A DNA stretch of 64,000 bases. It comes from Flavobacterium sp. UBA2787. Lineage in GTDB: Bacteria; Bacteroidota; Bacteroidia; Flavobacteriales; Flavobacteriaceae. Positions 8,199 through 17,526 of the stretch are shown here, one piece after another; the first letter of the stretch is position 1; each line of letters starts with the position of its first letter. Location: the NCBI GenBank assembly GCA_002352205.1, contig DEHZ01000010.1, forward strand, positions 62,245 through 126,244, in the 5' to 3' direction. Under the pieces are notes generated by a model. That model made no database searches. It had not been told where the DNA came from and saw nothing but the letters and a program-made list of their open reading frames with translations. Position numbers and translations under genes: made by a program.

Positions 8199-9152
8199 AT
8201 GTCTGACGTAACTGCAATTCAAAATTTAGTTCAAAAAAGAAAAGACCTCAAACAGGAGATTTCTAAAATCATTGTTGGTCAAGACCTTGTGGTTGATCAA
8301 ATTTTGTTGAGCATTTTTTCCGGAGGTCATGCTCTATTGGTAGGTGTTCCCGGTTTGGCAAAAACATTGATGGTGAATACCATTGCTCAGGCATTGGGAT
8401 TAGATTTTAAGCGAATTCAGTTTACACCGGATTTAATGCCGTCTGATATTTTGGGAAGCGAAATCTTAGATGAAAACAGAACATTCAAATTCATTAAAGG
8501 CCCAATTTTTTCCAATATTATTTTAGCCGATGAGATTAACCGTACACCACCAAAAACGCAAGCGGCTCTTCTAGAAGCCATGCAGGAACGTGCTGTAACG
8601 ATTGCCGGACATAACTATAAATTGAGTTTGCCTTATTTTGTATTAGCAACCCAAAACCCAATTGAGCAGGAGGGAACCTATCCATTACCGGAAGCTCAAT
8701 TAGACCGTTTTATGTTTTCTATCAAGTTGGATTATCCGTCGTTTGCCGAAGAAGTTCAAGTAGTAAAAAGTACTACTTCGGATGATAAGCCGGTTGTAAA
8801 TCCGTTGTTTACAGCACAGGAAATTATTGATTTTCAACATTTAATTCGTCGTATTCCGGTAGCAGACAATGTAATTGAATATGCTGTAACGTTAGTCACC
8901 AAAACACGTCCGGAAAGTAATTTAGCAACCGATTTTATCAAAAATTATATCGATTGGGGTGCAGGACCAAGAGCTTCACAAAACCTTATTTTGGCAGCAA
9001 AAGCTCATGCCGCTTTTAATGGTAAATTTTCACCGGATATCGAAGATGTTAAGGCTGTAGCCGAAGGAATTCTGCGTCACCGTGTAGTGAAAAATTATAA
9101 AGCCGATGCAGAAGGACTTACGATTGAAAAAATAATTGAAAAGTTATACTAA
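8199..9152 (+). CDS. MoxR-family AAA+ ATPase
   Basis: A cytoplasmic AAA+ ATPase of the MoxR class, generally a chaperone helping von Willebrand factor A-type partners mature. Motifs: Walker A GVPGLAKT (residues 49-56), Walker B LADEINR (about 109-115), sensor 1 LATQNP, and the MoxR-typical EGTYPLPEAQLDRF; the C-terminal lid includes GPRASQN. Its 317 residues are family length. MoxR genes are usually followed by DUF58 and vWA genes; here the next gene, 21 bp on, is a membrane acyltransferase, so the usual partners are missing from the window. It may be co-transcribed with the isomerase genes upstream. Confidence 0.93.
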   Translation: MSDVTAIQNLVQKRKDLKQEISKIIVGQDLVVDQILLSIFSGGHALLVGVPGLAKTLMVNTIAQALGLDFKRIQFTPDLMPSDILGSEILDENRTFKFIKGPIFSNIILADEINRTPPKTQAALLEAMQERAVTIAGHNYKLSLPYFVLATQNPIEQEGTYPLPEAQLDRFMFSIKLDYPSFAEEVQVVKSTTSDDKPVVNPLFTAQEIIDFQHLIRRIPVADNVIEYAVTLVTKTRPESNLATDFIKNYIDWGAGPRASQNLILAAKAHAAFNGKFSPDIEDVKAVAEGILRHRVVKNYKADAEGLTIEKIIEKLY

Positions 9153-9173
9153 ACCAACCCAAACTATTAATAA

Positions 9174-10295
9174 ATGTTTGGACTCAACATCGAGCTGGAA
9201 AAAAGAGTTCCCGGGTTAGATTTAGCTCGAGCAATTGCCATTTCTTTGGTTGTCTTTTCGCATTCGTTATGGATTAGTGAAAATTATCATCCTTACATTA
9301 AATGGTTTATGAATTTTACAGCAACCATTGGTGTTGAAATATTTTTTGTCATTAGTGGATTTTTAATTGGAAAAATTGTCTATCGAATCATTCAAAAGGA
9401 CGATTTTTCATTTAAAGATGTAGGAGAGTTCTGGAAACGCAGATGGTTTAGAACACTTCCCAATTACTATCTTGTTCTAATTATAAACATCATTCTTTGG
9501 TATTTAATCTATGGAAAAATCCCTGAAAAGATAGGATTGTATTTCGTTTATCTTCAAAACTTTTTCTCTCATTCTCCCGACTTTTCAAGAATATCATGGA
9601 GTTTGTCGGTAGAGCAGTTTTGTTATATTCTCGGACCGGTTTTACTTTATTTGATGATTCGTTTTTTTCCAAAATTAAATCGAAAAAAATTATTTTTATG
9701 GGTTACGTGTTTCATCATAACCGTTGTAGTTTTAATCCGATTTTGGTTTCATTCAACGCATGAATTGGCTTCAATTTATGAATGGAATGAAAACCTCAGA
9801 AAAGTATCAGTCTATCGATTGGATGCAATTTATTATGGGTTTTTGGCTTTTTACCTTTATGTAAATTTCCCCATAAATCTAACCGTGAATAAGTTGCTTT
9901 TTACAATTGGCATGTTGGGCATATTCACGCTTCATCTGTTTATTTTCTATTGGGGAATTACGTTTGAAACAAATCCGGGTTTTTTTAATATCTTTTACTT
10001 ATCTCTAAATTCCGTTGCCATTTGTTGTTTAATGCCTTTTTTGTTTACGATTAAAATTCAATCAGCATGGGTTTTAAAAATCATTACTTTACTCAGTCTT
10101 TTGTCGTACAGCATTTATTTGTTGCATTACACAATCATTTTGCATAGTATGAAAGTTTTAGTTCCTTCCGATAATTTAACAGGTATTCCGTTATTGACTT
10201 ACACCTTAACGTATTGGTTTTTTATCATTGTCTTTTCGTATTTATTGTATCGCTTTTTCGAAAAACCAATGACTAATTTGAGAGATAGAAAATAA
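9174..10295 (+). CDS. Membrane acyltransferase, family 3 (OafA/YrhL type), copy 1
   Basis: An integral membrane O-acyltransferase of the acyltransferase 3 family, which moves acyl groups onto cell-surface glycans or lipids. About ten hydrophobic helices are visible. Conserved features are His30 in VVFSHS, the loop KRRWFRTLPNYYLVL (about 88-102) and SWSLSVEQF (141-149) with Glu147, so this copy keeps the canonical motifs. The C-terminus ends FFEKPMTNLR, a usual family ending. It lies 21 bp after moxR and its stop abuts the stop of the opposite-strand gene at 10296. Two paralogues follow. The substrate is unknown. Confidence 0.9.
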   Translation: MFGLNIELEKRVPGLDLARAIAISLVVFSHSLWISENYHPYIKWFMNFTATIGVEIFFVISGFLIGKIVYRIIQKDDFSFKDVGEFWKRRWFRTLPNYYLVLIINIILWYLIYGKIPEKIGLYFVYLQNFFSHSPDFSRISWSLSVEQFCYILGPVLLYLMIRFFPKLNRKKLFLWVTCFIITVVVLIRFWFHSTHELASIYEWNENLRKVSVYRLDAIYYGFLAFYLYVNFPINLTVNKLLFTIGMLGIFTLHLFIFYWGITFETNPGFFNIFYLSLNSVAICCLMPFLFTIKIQSAWVLKIITLLSLLSYSIYLLHYTIILHSMKVLVPSDNLTGIPLLTYTLTYWFFIIVFSYLLYRFFEKPMTNLRDRK

Positions 10296-11435
10296 TTATT
10301 TAAATTTAGAATTCACTATCAAATCCATTTCTTCATCATAAAAAAACAAAAACATACTTCCCATCATATCTTGCTCCTCTTTTGACGTATTGTTTACCTC
10401 CAATACAATTTCATATTCCTGATTTTCATACAACCAAATGCCTTCTTTAGAAGTAAAATTTTCAATGTTGGTTAAGCCAATACTGTTTTTATGATTAGTA
10501 ACTTCGCTCACAAAAACAGGTTTTTGAGTTGTTTTATTAAACAACATAATTCGTGTGGCAAACGGGTGAACATGAATGGCAGCAGCATGCAATCGCAAAC
10601 TGTCTTTGGTTTCTAATTGATGATTAATTCCACTTCGATACGTGTTTTTGCCTATCGGAATCACCCAATGGCCGGATAACTTATTACCACTTCCATCGTT
10701 ATAACTATGGTTTTTGGTTTCAACCGGAATACAAAAATCGGCACCGGGATCAATCGGACTTTTATACGGATCATATTTGTCATACGGCAACATGATGAAA
10801 GCCGTTTTGCTCATCAACGGTTTAATATTTTTATCATCTTCATAAGTGATAGAAACTTTGTGCTTCACTTTGTAATACGCATCTTTTATATTGTGATTCA
10901 ATGTTTGCGTAGTCACAAAAAGCAAATCATTACCTTTCATCGGCACACCGTAACCTTCCGGAAATTCAAATGTTTCCATGCCATGCGAAAGCGAAGTTAG
11001 TCTCGGATATTGTTTGCCTATCCGATTTTCTAATCCAAAATTGGAATAATATTTCGAATCATTCATATCCACATTCATGTGACAAATAAAATCATTCGAC
11101 ATCTTTTCGCCGGTTTTTGCATCTTGTGCAATCACTTTAAATCCGGTAATCCACAACAAAGTAGAATCCTGCGAAAGCATGACATAATTGGATGCTTTTG
11201 GTCCTTCCATCGATTTATAAATATCGTCCACAATAAATGTTGGTGATAGCATTTTATACTCTTTTGAACTATTTTCCACCTGCCAATCGTTATCAACCAA
11301 ACCTGTTTTGTGCAACAAAGTTGTCTTAACAATCGCTTTATGACGGGTTGATAATTGGGTATACCATATCACTCCACCAACATTAGTAAACAATACTAAG
11401 AGTGCTAAAATTTTATATATCTTTGTTCTTCGCAT
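10296..11435 (-). CDS. Membrane-anchored protein with PHM-like copper-ligand pattern, unknown function
   Basis: A 379-residue protein with an N-terminal membrane anchor (about 8-26) and an extracytoplasmic body. No named family is obvious, but the order of motifs resembles the two-domain peptidylglycine alpha-hydroxylating monooxygenase (PHM) fold: CHMN (118-121), a stretch like HGxxxFxFPEGYG (151-163), NHN (180-182), then IHVHPF (287-292) and DMMGSMFLFFY (356-366). In PHM the corresponding positions are a His-His pair, a third His, an HxH motif and a Met in DEMCNLYIMYY. One histidine of the pair is Cys118 here. It sits between acyltransferase genes on the opposite strand and its start overlaps the longest start of the next gene. 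The fold call is inference from visual alignment; it could be a non-catalytic relative. Confidence 0.55.
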   Translation of the reverse strand: MRRTKIYKILALLVLFTNVGGVIWYTQLSTRHKAIVKTTLLHKTGLVDNDWQVENSSKEYKMLSPTFIVDDIYKSMEGPKASNYVMLSQDSTLLWITGFKVIAQDAKTGEKMSNDFICHMNVDMNDSKYYSNFGLENRIGKQYPRLTSLSHGMETFEFPEGYGVPMKGNDLLFVTTQTLNHNIKDAYYKVKHKVSITYEDDKNIKPLMSKTAFIMLPYDKYDPYKSPIDPGADFCIPVETKNHSYNDGSGNKLSGHWVIPIGKNTYRSGINHQLETKDSLRLHAAAIHVHPFATRIMLFNKTTQKPVFVSEVTNHKNSIGLTNIENFTSKEGIWLYENQEYEIVLEVNNTSKEEQDMMGSMFLFFYDEEMDLIVNSKFK

Positions 11436-11457
11436 GACCGCAAATTTAAGTATTTCT

Positions 11458-12603
11458 ATGATTGATAATCAAATTGTTGCGTCTAAAAGAATTTTCGGAT
11501 TAGATTTTCTCAGGTCATTGTCAATTTTATTGGTGCTTTTCTCCCATATTTCTTGGATTTATCAATCTGATGGCATTATTGGAAAAATGCAAGATTTCTC
11601 AGGTTTAATTGGAATTGAGCTGTTTTTAATGTTGAGCGGTTATTTGGTAGGAAGCATCATTTTAAAACAATTCTTAACCCAACAATACACGTTTAAAGAA
11701 GTCGGCAATTTTGTAAAAAGGCGATTATTCAGAATTTTACCAAGCTATTATCTCATTCTGCTTGTCAACATACTTATTGCTCTTCTTGTCGGACTTTCCA
11801 TTTCTAATTGGTGGAAGTATTTTTTATTTGTTCAGAATTTTTCAACCCCAATTCCGTCTTTGTTTCCGGAATCATGGAGTTTGCCAATCAAAGAATTGAG
11901 TTATGTTTTGGTTGTGTTGATTCTTTTTGCTTTTGCGAAACAGATTGCTTTACACTTTAGAAAATCTTTTTTTTTATGGATTGTATATGGATTATTGATG
12001 CTTTCTGTGATTTTGAAAATTATTTATCATATTGAAAACCCTTCTTTTTCATTGCTAAAATGGACTGCAGAAGTTCGTTCAGTGGTTATTTATAGAGTTG
12101 ATTCGGTGATGTTTGGCATTTTATTCGGTTATTATTATGCTGAATACAAAGAGTTTTTTCAACAAAAGAGTTTCTTACTACTGTGGATGGGAATTTTGCT
12201 AATGCTCTTTTTCATTGTTTTACTCTTGTTTTTTAATTTGAATACACTCGCCTGGTTTTGGAATATTGTTGCTCTACCATTCATTTCGTTGATAGTATTG
12301 TGCTTTTTACCTTCTCTACTTTTATGGAAAAAGGCTTCGGAAAAACTTAGTAAAATAGTTACGTTTTTGTGTAATTTATCGTATTCTGTTTATTTAATTC
12401 ATTACAGTATTGTGCTGTTTTTGATGAAATATTTTATCGATACGAGTTCTTTTTCATTAATTCAATTGCATATCTTTACGCTAGTTTATCTGCTGATAAC
12501 GTTCACGTTGGGTTACTTTTTTTATACTTATTTTGAAAAACCAATCAATACTTTCAGAGTATCCAATTTTAAACTAAATGGAAAAAAGATCTTCAATCGA
12601 TAA
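11458..12603 (+). CDS. Membrane acyltransferase, family 3, copy 2
   Basis: A paralogue of the acyltransferase at 9174 with the same multi-helix layout. His30 (VLFSHI) and the loop KRRLFRILPSYYLIL (about 88-102) are kept, but the SWSLSVEQF motif has become SWSLPIKEL (139-147), with Lys145 where copy 1 has Glu147. The start chosen is the ATG at 11458 (MIDNQIVASKRIFGL), which aligns with the paralogues; the ATG at 11434 overlaps the start codon of the divergent gene at 11435 and adds eight residues with no counterpart. It overlaps the next gene by 26 bp, so the two are translationally coupled. A glycan acyltransferase role is inferred from the family. Confidence 0.85.
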   Translation: MIDNQIVASKRIFGLDFLRSLSILLVLFSHISWIYQSDGIIGKMQDFSGLIGIELFLMLSGYLVGSIILKQFLTQQYTFKEVGNFVKRRLFRILPSYYLILLVNILIALLVGLSISNWWKYFLFVQNFSTPIPSLFPESWSLPIKELSYVLVVLILFAFAKQIALHFRKSFFLWIVYGLLMLSVILKIIYHIENPSFSLLKWTAEVRSVVIYRVDSVMFGILFGYYYAEYKEFFQQKSFLLLWMGILLMLFFIVLLLFFNLNTLAWFWNIVALPFISLIVLCFLPSLLLWKKASEKLSKIVTFLCNLSYSVYLIHYSIVLFLMKYFIDTSSFSLIQLHIFTLVYLLITFTLGYFFYTYFEKPINTFRVSNFKLNGKKIFNR

Positions 12604-13693
12604 CATTTTTGGATTAGATTTGATGCGAACAATTGCTATTTTGATGGTTTTGTTCGGACATTCTTTATCGATTTATCCACCTAATCAAAGTTTGATTTAT
12701 CAAACAGGTATATTTTTCGGTTTTTTAGGAGTAGAAGTTTTTTTTGTTTTAAGCGGTTTCTTGGTGGGAAGGATTTTATATCAGATATATGTTGATGATG
12801 ATTTTTCGATTAAAAAAGTGCTTGGGTTTCTCAAACGAAGAAGCTTCCGAATTTTGCCAAACTATTATTTAGTTCTGATTTTAAACATTATCATTAGTTT
12901 TATTGTTGGGTATGCCGTAGCCGATTGGTGGAAATATTTCTTCTTTCTTCAAAATTTCAGTTCAACGATGTTGCCATTTTTCCCGGAATCGTGGCCTGTT
13001 TCAATTGGTGTGTTTGCATTTTTACTACTTCTCATTGCTCTTTATCTCAAAACAGCCATTGTGAAGCCCAGCAATAAATCATTGTTTTTTCTTTTAGTCG
13101 TTTTAGGACTAACGTTATTCTTTGTTTTTACCAAAATTTATTATGCGTTTTCAACTTCAAATACAACTCTAAATCAGTGGAATTTAGCACTAAAAGCTTT
13201 GGTTATTTATCGTTTAGATGCTTTTTTTATCGGAGTTTTAGCCGCGTGGATTTCATTAAATTGTTTACCTTTTTGGAAAAAAATCCGTTTACCTTTTGCC
13301 TTTTTAGGAGTAATTTTATTTGGATTTATGTTTGTTGGCGTTGGTTTTTTTCAACTTACGATTGATCGATTTCCTCACTTTTGGAACATTTTCTATTTGC
13401 CACTAACTTCGTTGACTTGTCTATTATTTCTTCCGATTTTATCACAATGGAAATCAACATCATTCTCTTTTCTTCAAAAACCGATTATTTTTATTAGTTT
13501 GATTTCCTATTCCATTTATTTGCTTCATTATGGTGTAATTCTTCAGTTGCTTCAATTTTATTTCCCAACGGATGATCTTTCAATGAATCAATTGCATTTG
13601 TTTTCACTTTGTTATTTTCTAATTACATTTTTATCGGCTACATTATTGTACAAATTCTTCGAAAATCCACTGCGAAAATTGAGTGATAAGTAA
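12578..13693 (+). CDS. Membrane acyltransferase, family 3, copy 3
   Basis: Third tandem paralogue, 371 residues and about ten helices. His28 (VLFGHS) and KRRSFRILPNYYLVL (about 86-100) are intact, but the SWSLSVEQF region reads SWPVSIGVF (138-146), losing the conserved Glu. The C-terminus ends FFENPLRKLSDK like the other copies. It begins 26 bp before the stop of copy 2. The series of copies with progressively altered motif suggests duplication followed by specialisation or decay. It is more similar to copy 2 than to copy 1 (both share WWKYF, QNFS and FFPESW-like stretches). Confidence 0.85.
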   Translation: MEKRSSIDNIFGLDLMRTIAILMVLFGHSLSIYPPNQSLIYQTGIFFGFLGVEVFFVLSGFLVGRILYQIYVDDDFSIKKVLGFLKRRSFRILPNYYLVLILNIIISFIVGYAVADWWKYFFFLQNFSSTMLPFFPESWPVSIGVFAFLLLLIALYLKTAIVKPSNKSLFFLLVVLGLTLFFVFTKIYYAFSTSNTTLNQWNLALKALVIYRLDAFFIGVLAAWISLNCLPFWKKIRLPFAFLGVILFGFMFVGVGFFQLTIDRFPHFWNIFYLPLTSLTCLLFLPILSQWKSTSFSFLQKPIIFISLISYSIYLLHYGVILQLLQFYFPTDDLSMNQLHLFSLCYFLITFLSATLLYKFFENPLRKLSDK

Positions 13694-13904
13694 AAAACTC
13701 ATCGAAAGTAGCTGATTTGAAGAAGTTTTTCAGTATTGATTTTGCGATATTGATAATTTAGGTTTCTAATTTTGCCATATTTGTATTTTAATGGCTGAAT
13801 ATTGCTTTTTGTTGAAAATAATGTCTAAAAAACAGAATTTCTGTAAAAAATGATTTCTAAAAGATATATTTCACTAATAATTTTACAATGTTCTAACGTT
13901 TTCG

Positions 13905-13912
13905 TAAATTCG
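13905..13912 (+). promoter_or_regulatory. Possible -7 element of the aconitase gene
   Basis: TAAATTCG matches TAnnTTTG at seven of eight positions, 28 bp before the aconitase ATG. No clear TTG lies 19-20 bp upstream. The 13694-13940 gap is AT-rich and shows nothing else. Confidence 0.35.
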
Positions 13913-13940
13913 CACCACAAACAAATAACACTTATTTATT

Positions 13941-16208
13941 ATGGCATTTGATATAGAAATGATTGAAAAGGTCTATGCTAATCTAGCCGATCGTGTAGAA
14001 AAAGCACGTGAGTTAGTTGGAAGACCGCTCACCTTATCAGAAAAGATTTTATATTCTCACCTTTGGGAAGGCACTCCAACCCAAGCATTCACAAGAGGAA
14101 AAGATTATGTTGATTTTGCACCGGACCGTGTAGCGTGTCAAGATGCAACTGCTCAAATGGCGTTATTGCAATTCATGCATGCCGGAAAAAGCAAAGTAGC
14201 TGTGCCAACAACCGTTCATTGCGATCACTTAATTCAAGCTAAGGTTGATGCAAAAACCGATTTGGCTCGTGCAAAACAACAAAGCAATGAAGTTTTTGAT
14301 TTTCTTTCTTCTGTATCCGATAAATACGGAATCGGATTTTGGAAACCTGGAGCAGGAATTATTCACCAAGTAGTTTTAGAAAATTATGCCTTTCCGGGTG
14401 GAATGATGATTGGAACCGATTCACACACTGTAAACGCAGGTGGATTAGGAATGTTAGCCATCGGAGTAGGTGGTGCTGATGCCGTAGATGTAATGTCAGG
14501 CATGGCATGGGAATTGAAATTTCCAAAATTAATTGGAGTAAAATTAACCGGAAAATTATCAGGTTGGACAGCTCCAAAAGATGTAATTTTAAAAGTAGCC
14601 GGAATTCTTACTGTAAAAGGAGGAACCGGAGCTGTTGTTGAATATTTTGGAGAAGGTGCAACGGCAATGTCGTGTACCGGAAAAGGAACGATTTGTAATA
14701 TGGGTGCAGAAATTGGTGCAACTACATCAACCTTTGGTTATGATGCTTCAATGGATCGCTATTTACGTTCAACGGGAAGACCGGATGTGGCTGATGCTGC
14801 CAACAAAGTAGCTCAACATTTAACGGCTGACCCTGAAGTTTATGCTAATCCGGAACAGTATTTTGATCAAGTAATCGAAATCAATTTATCGGAATTAGAA
14901 CCACATTTAAACGGACCTTTTACACCGGATTTAGCCACGCCAATTTCTAAAATGAAAGAGGAAGCCATTAAAAACAATTGGCCTTTACGAATTGAAGTAG
15001 GATTGATTGGATCTTGTACAAACTCATCTTACGAAGATATTGCTCGTGCGGCTTCATTGGCCAAACAAGTAGCTGATAAAAATCTAAAAACTAAAGCTCA
15101 ATTTACGATCACACCGGGTTCTGAAACTGTCCGTTATACGATTGAACGTGACGGATTTATTGATACATTCGATAAAATTGGTGCAACGGTTTTCGCTAAT
15201 GCGTGCGGTCCATGTATCGGAATGTGGGATAGAGAAGGAGCAGAGAAAGAAGAACGTAATACAATCGTTCATTCATTCAACCGAAACTTTTCTAAACGTG
15301 CTGATGGAAATCCGAATACGTTAGCTTTTGTTGGTTCTCCTGAGTTGGTTACCGCTTTGGCAATTGCCGGAGATTTAGGATTTAATCCGTTAACAGATAC
15401 GTTAATTAATGAAGATGGAGAAGAAGTAAGACTAGATGAACCAACCGGAGACGAATTACCTCCAAAAGGTTTTGATGCGGAAGATCCGGGTTATCAAGCT
15501 CCTGCCGAAGATGGTAGCGGAGTGCAAGTAGCGGTGAGTCCAACTTCAGAACGTTTACAATTGTTGGAGCCATTTTCTCCTTGGGATGGAAAAAATATCA
15601 CAAACGCAAAATTATTAATCAAAGCATTCGGAAAATGTACAACCGATCACATTTCGATGGCGGGTCCTTGGTTGCGTTTCCGTGGTCATTTGGATAATAT
15701 TTCAAATAACATGTTGATTGGAGCTGTGAATGCTTTTAATCAAAAAACAAATTCTGTTAAAAATCAATTAACCGGTGAATATGATGCGGTTCCTGCGGTG
15801 CAAAGAGCTTATAAAGCGGCCGGAGTTCCTTCAATTGTTGTGGGAGATCACAATTACGGAGAAGGTTCGTCAAGAGAACACGCAGCTATGGAACCTCGTT
15901 TCTTAGGTGTAAAAGCAGTTTTAGTAAAATCATTTGCTCGTATTCACGAGACGAATTTGAAAAAACAAGGAATGTTGGCGTTAACATTTGCGAATGAAGC
16001 AGATTATGACAAAATCCAAGAAAATGATACTATCAATTTTGTCGATTTAGTTAGTTTCACGCCAGGAAAACCATTGACATTAGAATTCGTTCATGCTGAT
16101 GGAAGTAAAGATGTGATTATTGCCAATCATTCCTACAACGAAAGCCAAATTGGTTGGTTTGTTGCCGGATCTGCTTTAAATTTAATTGCAGCTGCCGGAA
16201 AAGCTTAA
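13941..16208 (+). CDS. Aconitate hydratase (mitochondrial-type)
   Basis: Aconitase interconverts citrate and isocitrate in the TCA cycle using a 4Fe-4S cluster. At 755 residues it matches the mitochondrial-type enzyme used by Bacteroidota and not AcnB. Cluster ligands are visible as Cys in [13 protein letters not shown] (about 355-367) and the two Cys of [11 protein letters not shown] (about 417-427). Substrate-binding segments include [25 protein letters not shown] and the C-terminal swivel domain with [19 protein letters not shown] (about 636-654). It stands alone, with a 247-bp upstream gap and a strong terminator after it. I see no neighbouring TCA genes in the window. Confidence 0.96.
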   Translation: MAFDIEMIEKVYANLADRVEKARELVGRPLTLSEKILYSHLWEGTPTQAFTRGKDYVDFAPDRVACQDATAQMALLQFMHAGKSKVAVPTTVHCDHLIQAKVDAKTDLARAKQQSNEVFDFLSSVSDKYGIGFWKPGAGIIHQVVLENYAFPGGMMIGTDSHTVNAGGLGMLAIGVGGADAVDVMSGMAWELKFPKLIGVKLTGKLSGWTAPKDVILKVAGILTVKGGTGAVVEYFGEGATAMSCTGKGTICNMGAEIGATTSTFGYDASMDRYLRSTGRPDVADAANKVAQHLTADPEVYANPEQYFDQVIEINLSELEPHLNGPFTPDLATPISKMKEEAIKNNWPLRIEVGLIGSCTNSSYEDIARAASLAKQVADKNLKTKAQFTITPGSETVRYTIERDGFIDTFDKIGATVFANACGPCIGMWDREGAEKEERNTIVHSFNRNFSKRADGNPNTLAFVGSPELVTALAIAGDLGFNPLTDTLINEDGEEVRLDEPTGDELPPKGFDAEDPGYQAPAEDGSGVQVAVSPTSERLQLLEPFSPWDGKNITNAKLLIKAFGKCTTDHISMAGPWLRFRGHLDNISNNMLIGAVNAFNQKTNSVKNQLTGEYDAVPAVQRAYKAAGVPSIVVGDHNYGEGSSREHAAMEPRFLGVKAVLVKSFARIHETNLKKQGMLALTFANEADYDKIQENDTINFVDLVSFTPGKPLTLEFVHADGSKDVIIANHSYNESQIGWFVAGSALNLIAAAGKA

Positions 16209-16230
16209 ATTTTAAAATGCCATTTTATAG

Positions 16231-16258
16231 AAAAACTCCTGAGCAATCGGGAGTTTTT
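16231..16258 (+). terminator. Rho-independent terminator after aconitase
   Basis: AAAAACTCCTGA pairs with TCGGGAGTTTTT (one G-U) around the loop GCAA, followed by T residues. It starts 23 bp after the aconitase stop. Confidence 0.88.
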
Positions 16259-16291
16259 TGTTTTATTGAGTAAAATTATAGGATTAAAACC

Positions 16292-16651
16292 CTATTTTCC
16301 ATGAACCTCAACCATTCCGTTATGCCAAAAAACTTTGTCATAATAAAATTCAATACTAGTTAAGTTGTGTTTCTTTTTTATAAAACATTTGCCTACCACT
16401 TTTGCCTCTTTACCCAAAACGGTCACCACAGCATTGTGTTTAATTTTATTTTGTTGATAAAGCGAAAATATTTTTTGAGCAATGTCTTGACGAATTGTCA
16501 TTTTAGCATTGAATGTACTCACGACTACTGTACCGGTTTTGGTTTTAGCAATCAATTCCATGCTATTCTGACCATGTTGATAGGCAACAGGCATCTTTTG
16601 TGCATACGACAAATTACAGGTGAATATCACCAGAAATAGTAGGTTTTTCAT
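16292..16651 (-). CDS. Secreted protein of unknown function
   Basis: A 119-residue protein with a signal peptide (MKNLLFLVIFTCNLSYAQ). The mature part is small, basic and rich in beta-like stretches (GTVVVSTFNAKMTI, NAVVTVLGKEAKVVGKCF). I recognise no family or catalytic motif. Immediately upstream of its ATG lies a 12-bp inverted repeat (16652-16706) that could act on transcription or on initiation. The upstream neighbour on the same strand, at 16723-17448, is also a secreted protein of unknown function; the pair might be functionally related. Confidence 0.65.
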   Translation of the reverse strand: MKNLLFLVIFTCNLSYAQKMPVAYQHGQNSMELIAKTKTGTVVVSTFNAKMTIRQDIAQKIFSLYQQNKIKHNAVVTVLGKEAKVVGKCFIKKKHNLTSIEFYYDKVFWHNGMVEVHGK

Positions 16652-16706
16652 AATAGATTCTTGGGTTAAATCTGTAGTGTATTAACTCAAAAATCAAGAA
16701 TCTATT
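16652..16706. repeat. Inverted repeat abutting a start codon
   Basis: AATAGATTCTTG (16652-16663) and CAAGAATCTATT (16695-16706) are perfect complements, with a nested GTTAA/TTAAC pair inside the 31-nt loop. The left arm ends one base from the ATG of the minus-strand gene at 16651. It may terminate the transcript from 16723 (no T-run supports this) or occlude initiation. Confidence 0.7.
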
Positions 16707-16722
16707 GTTCTACTAATGAAAT

Positions 16723-17448
16723 TTATTCATACGAAACAGAAATCAATTCATAATGATATTCCATCGCGTAAATTGTTTTTACACCGTGATTTGCATTTTC
16801 AAATAATGGAATTGGACTGACTAATTTTGGTAATTCAGCTTGAAAAACAACTACATTCAGTTGTTTGTTTCCGTCTTGTTCAGTTGTGTCATATTGTCCG
16901 ATTGTATGTTCCTCATTTTGCCAAAGAATTTTATTTTTTTGGATAGATTTTAGTTGAGTCGTCGCATTTGAATTTATTTCCAGAAGTGAAAAATTATTTT
17001 TATAACTAAATTGGTGAGAACTGTTTAATCTGTTTTGTGGTAAATTAAATAGCTGATAAGCATAGTCTGTTTCCGGAGAACTATGATCGACTGAAAATAA
17101 AACTTTATTTTTTTTAACCTCAACCAATCCAAAAATAACAGTGTTGTTTTCTGTCATTTTTTTGGTAATTGTTTTTTTATGAAGCCTATTTAATTTTGAA
17201 AGCGGAGCAAAACCAATTATTGCTCCTGAGTTAGAAGAAACTTTTTCAAACTCTAAATCAGGAAACATCACTTTAAACTGAGTAGTGTCAGCATAAAATC
17301 CCTTTTCATCCAACCTGAAATTTGATTTTTTCAGATAGATAAATTTGATTTTTTGATATGATTTTGGTGTTGGCTGAATTTGACTAACTGCTAAAAACGG
17401 CATTATCAAAAAGAGTAGGAGCAGTAAAATGGATTTATTATTTTTCAT
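16723..17448 (-). CDS. Secreted protein of unknown function
   Basis: A 241-residue protein with a signal peptide (KNNKSILLLLLFLIMPFLAVSQ). The ATG at 17448 is preferred: the longer frame to 17490 runs into the terminator hairpin of the GAPDH gene. The mature part has a KxxKFIYLKKSNF strand, a central region with a heat-stable-looking mix of polar residues, and a Thr-rich NSNATTQLKS stretch. No domain or active site is recognised. It lies 72 bp upstream of the small secreted protein at 16292 and may be co-transcribed with it. Confidence 0.7.
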   Translation of the reverse strand: MKNNKSILLLLLFLIMPFLAVSQIQPTPKSYQKIKFIYLKKSNFRLDEKGFYADTTQFKVMFPDLEFEKVSSNSGAIIGFAPLSKLNRLHKKTITKKMTENNTVIFGLVEVKKNKVLFSVDHSSPETDYAYQLFNLPQNRLNSSHQFSYKNNFSLLEINSNATTQLKSIQKNKILWQNEEHTIGQYDTTEQDGNKQLNVVVFQAELPKLVSPIPLFENANHGVKTIYAMEYHYELISVSYE

Positions 17449-17475
17449 TAGAAATATTTTATCTAAATGTATAAA

Positions 17476-17509
17476 AAAAATCCGCTTCAAACGAATGAAA
17501 CGGATTTTT
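17476..17509 (-). terminator. Terminator of the GAPDH gene
   Basis: AAAAATCCGCTTCA and TGAAACGGATTTTT form a 14-bp stem (one G-U) with loop AACGAA and T-rich flanks on both sides, 18 bp beyond the GAPDH stop. Confidence 0.85.
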
Positions 17510-17526
17510 ACAATTATATAACCTGA

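Noticed and set aside
11434-11457. An ATG start for acyltransferase copy 2 that overlaps the start of the divergent gene.
   Set aside because: The extra eight residues have no counterpart in the paralogues, and the ATG at 11458 aligns with them.
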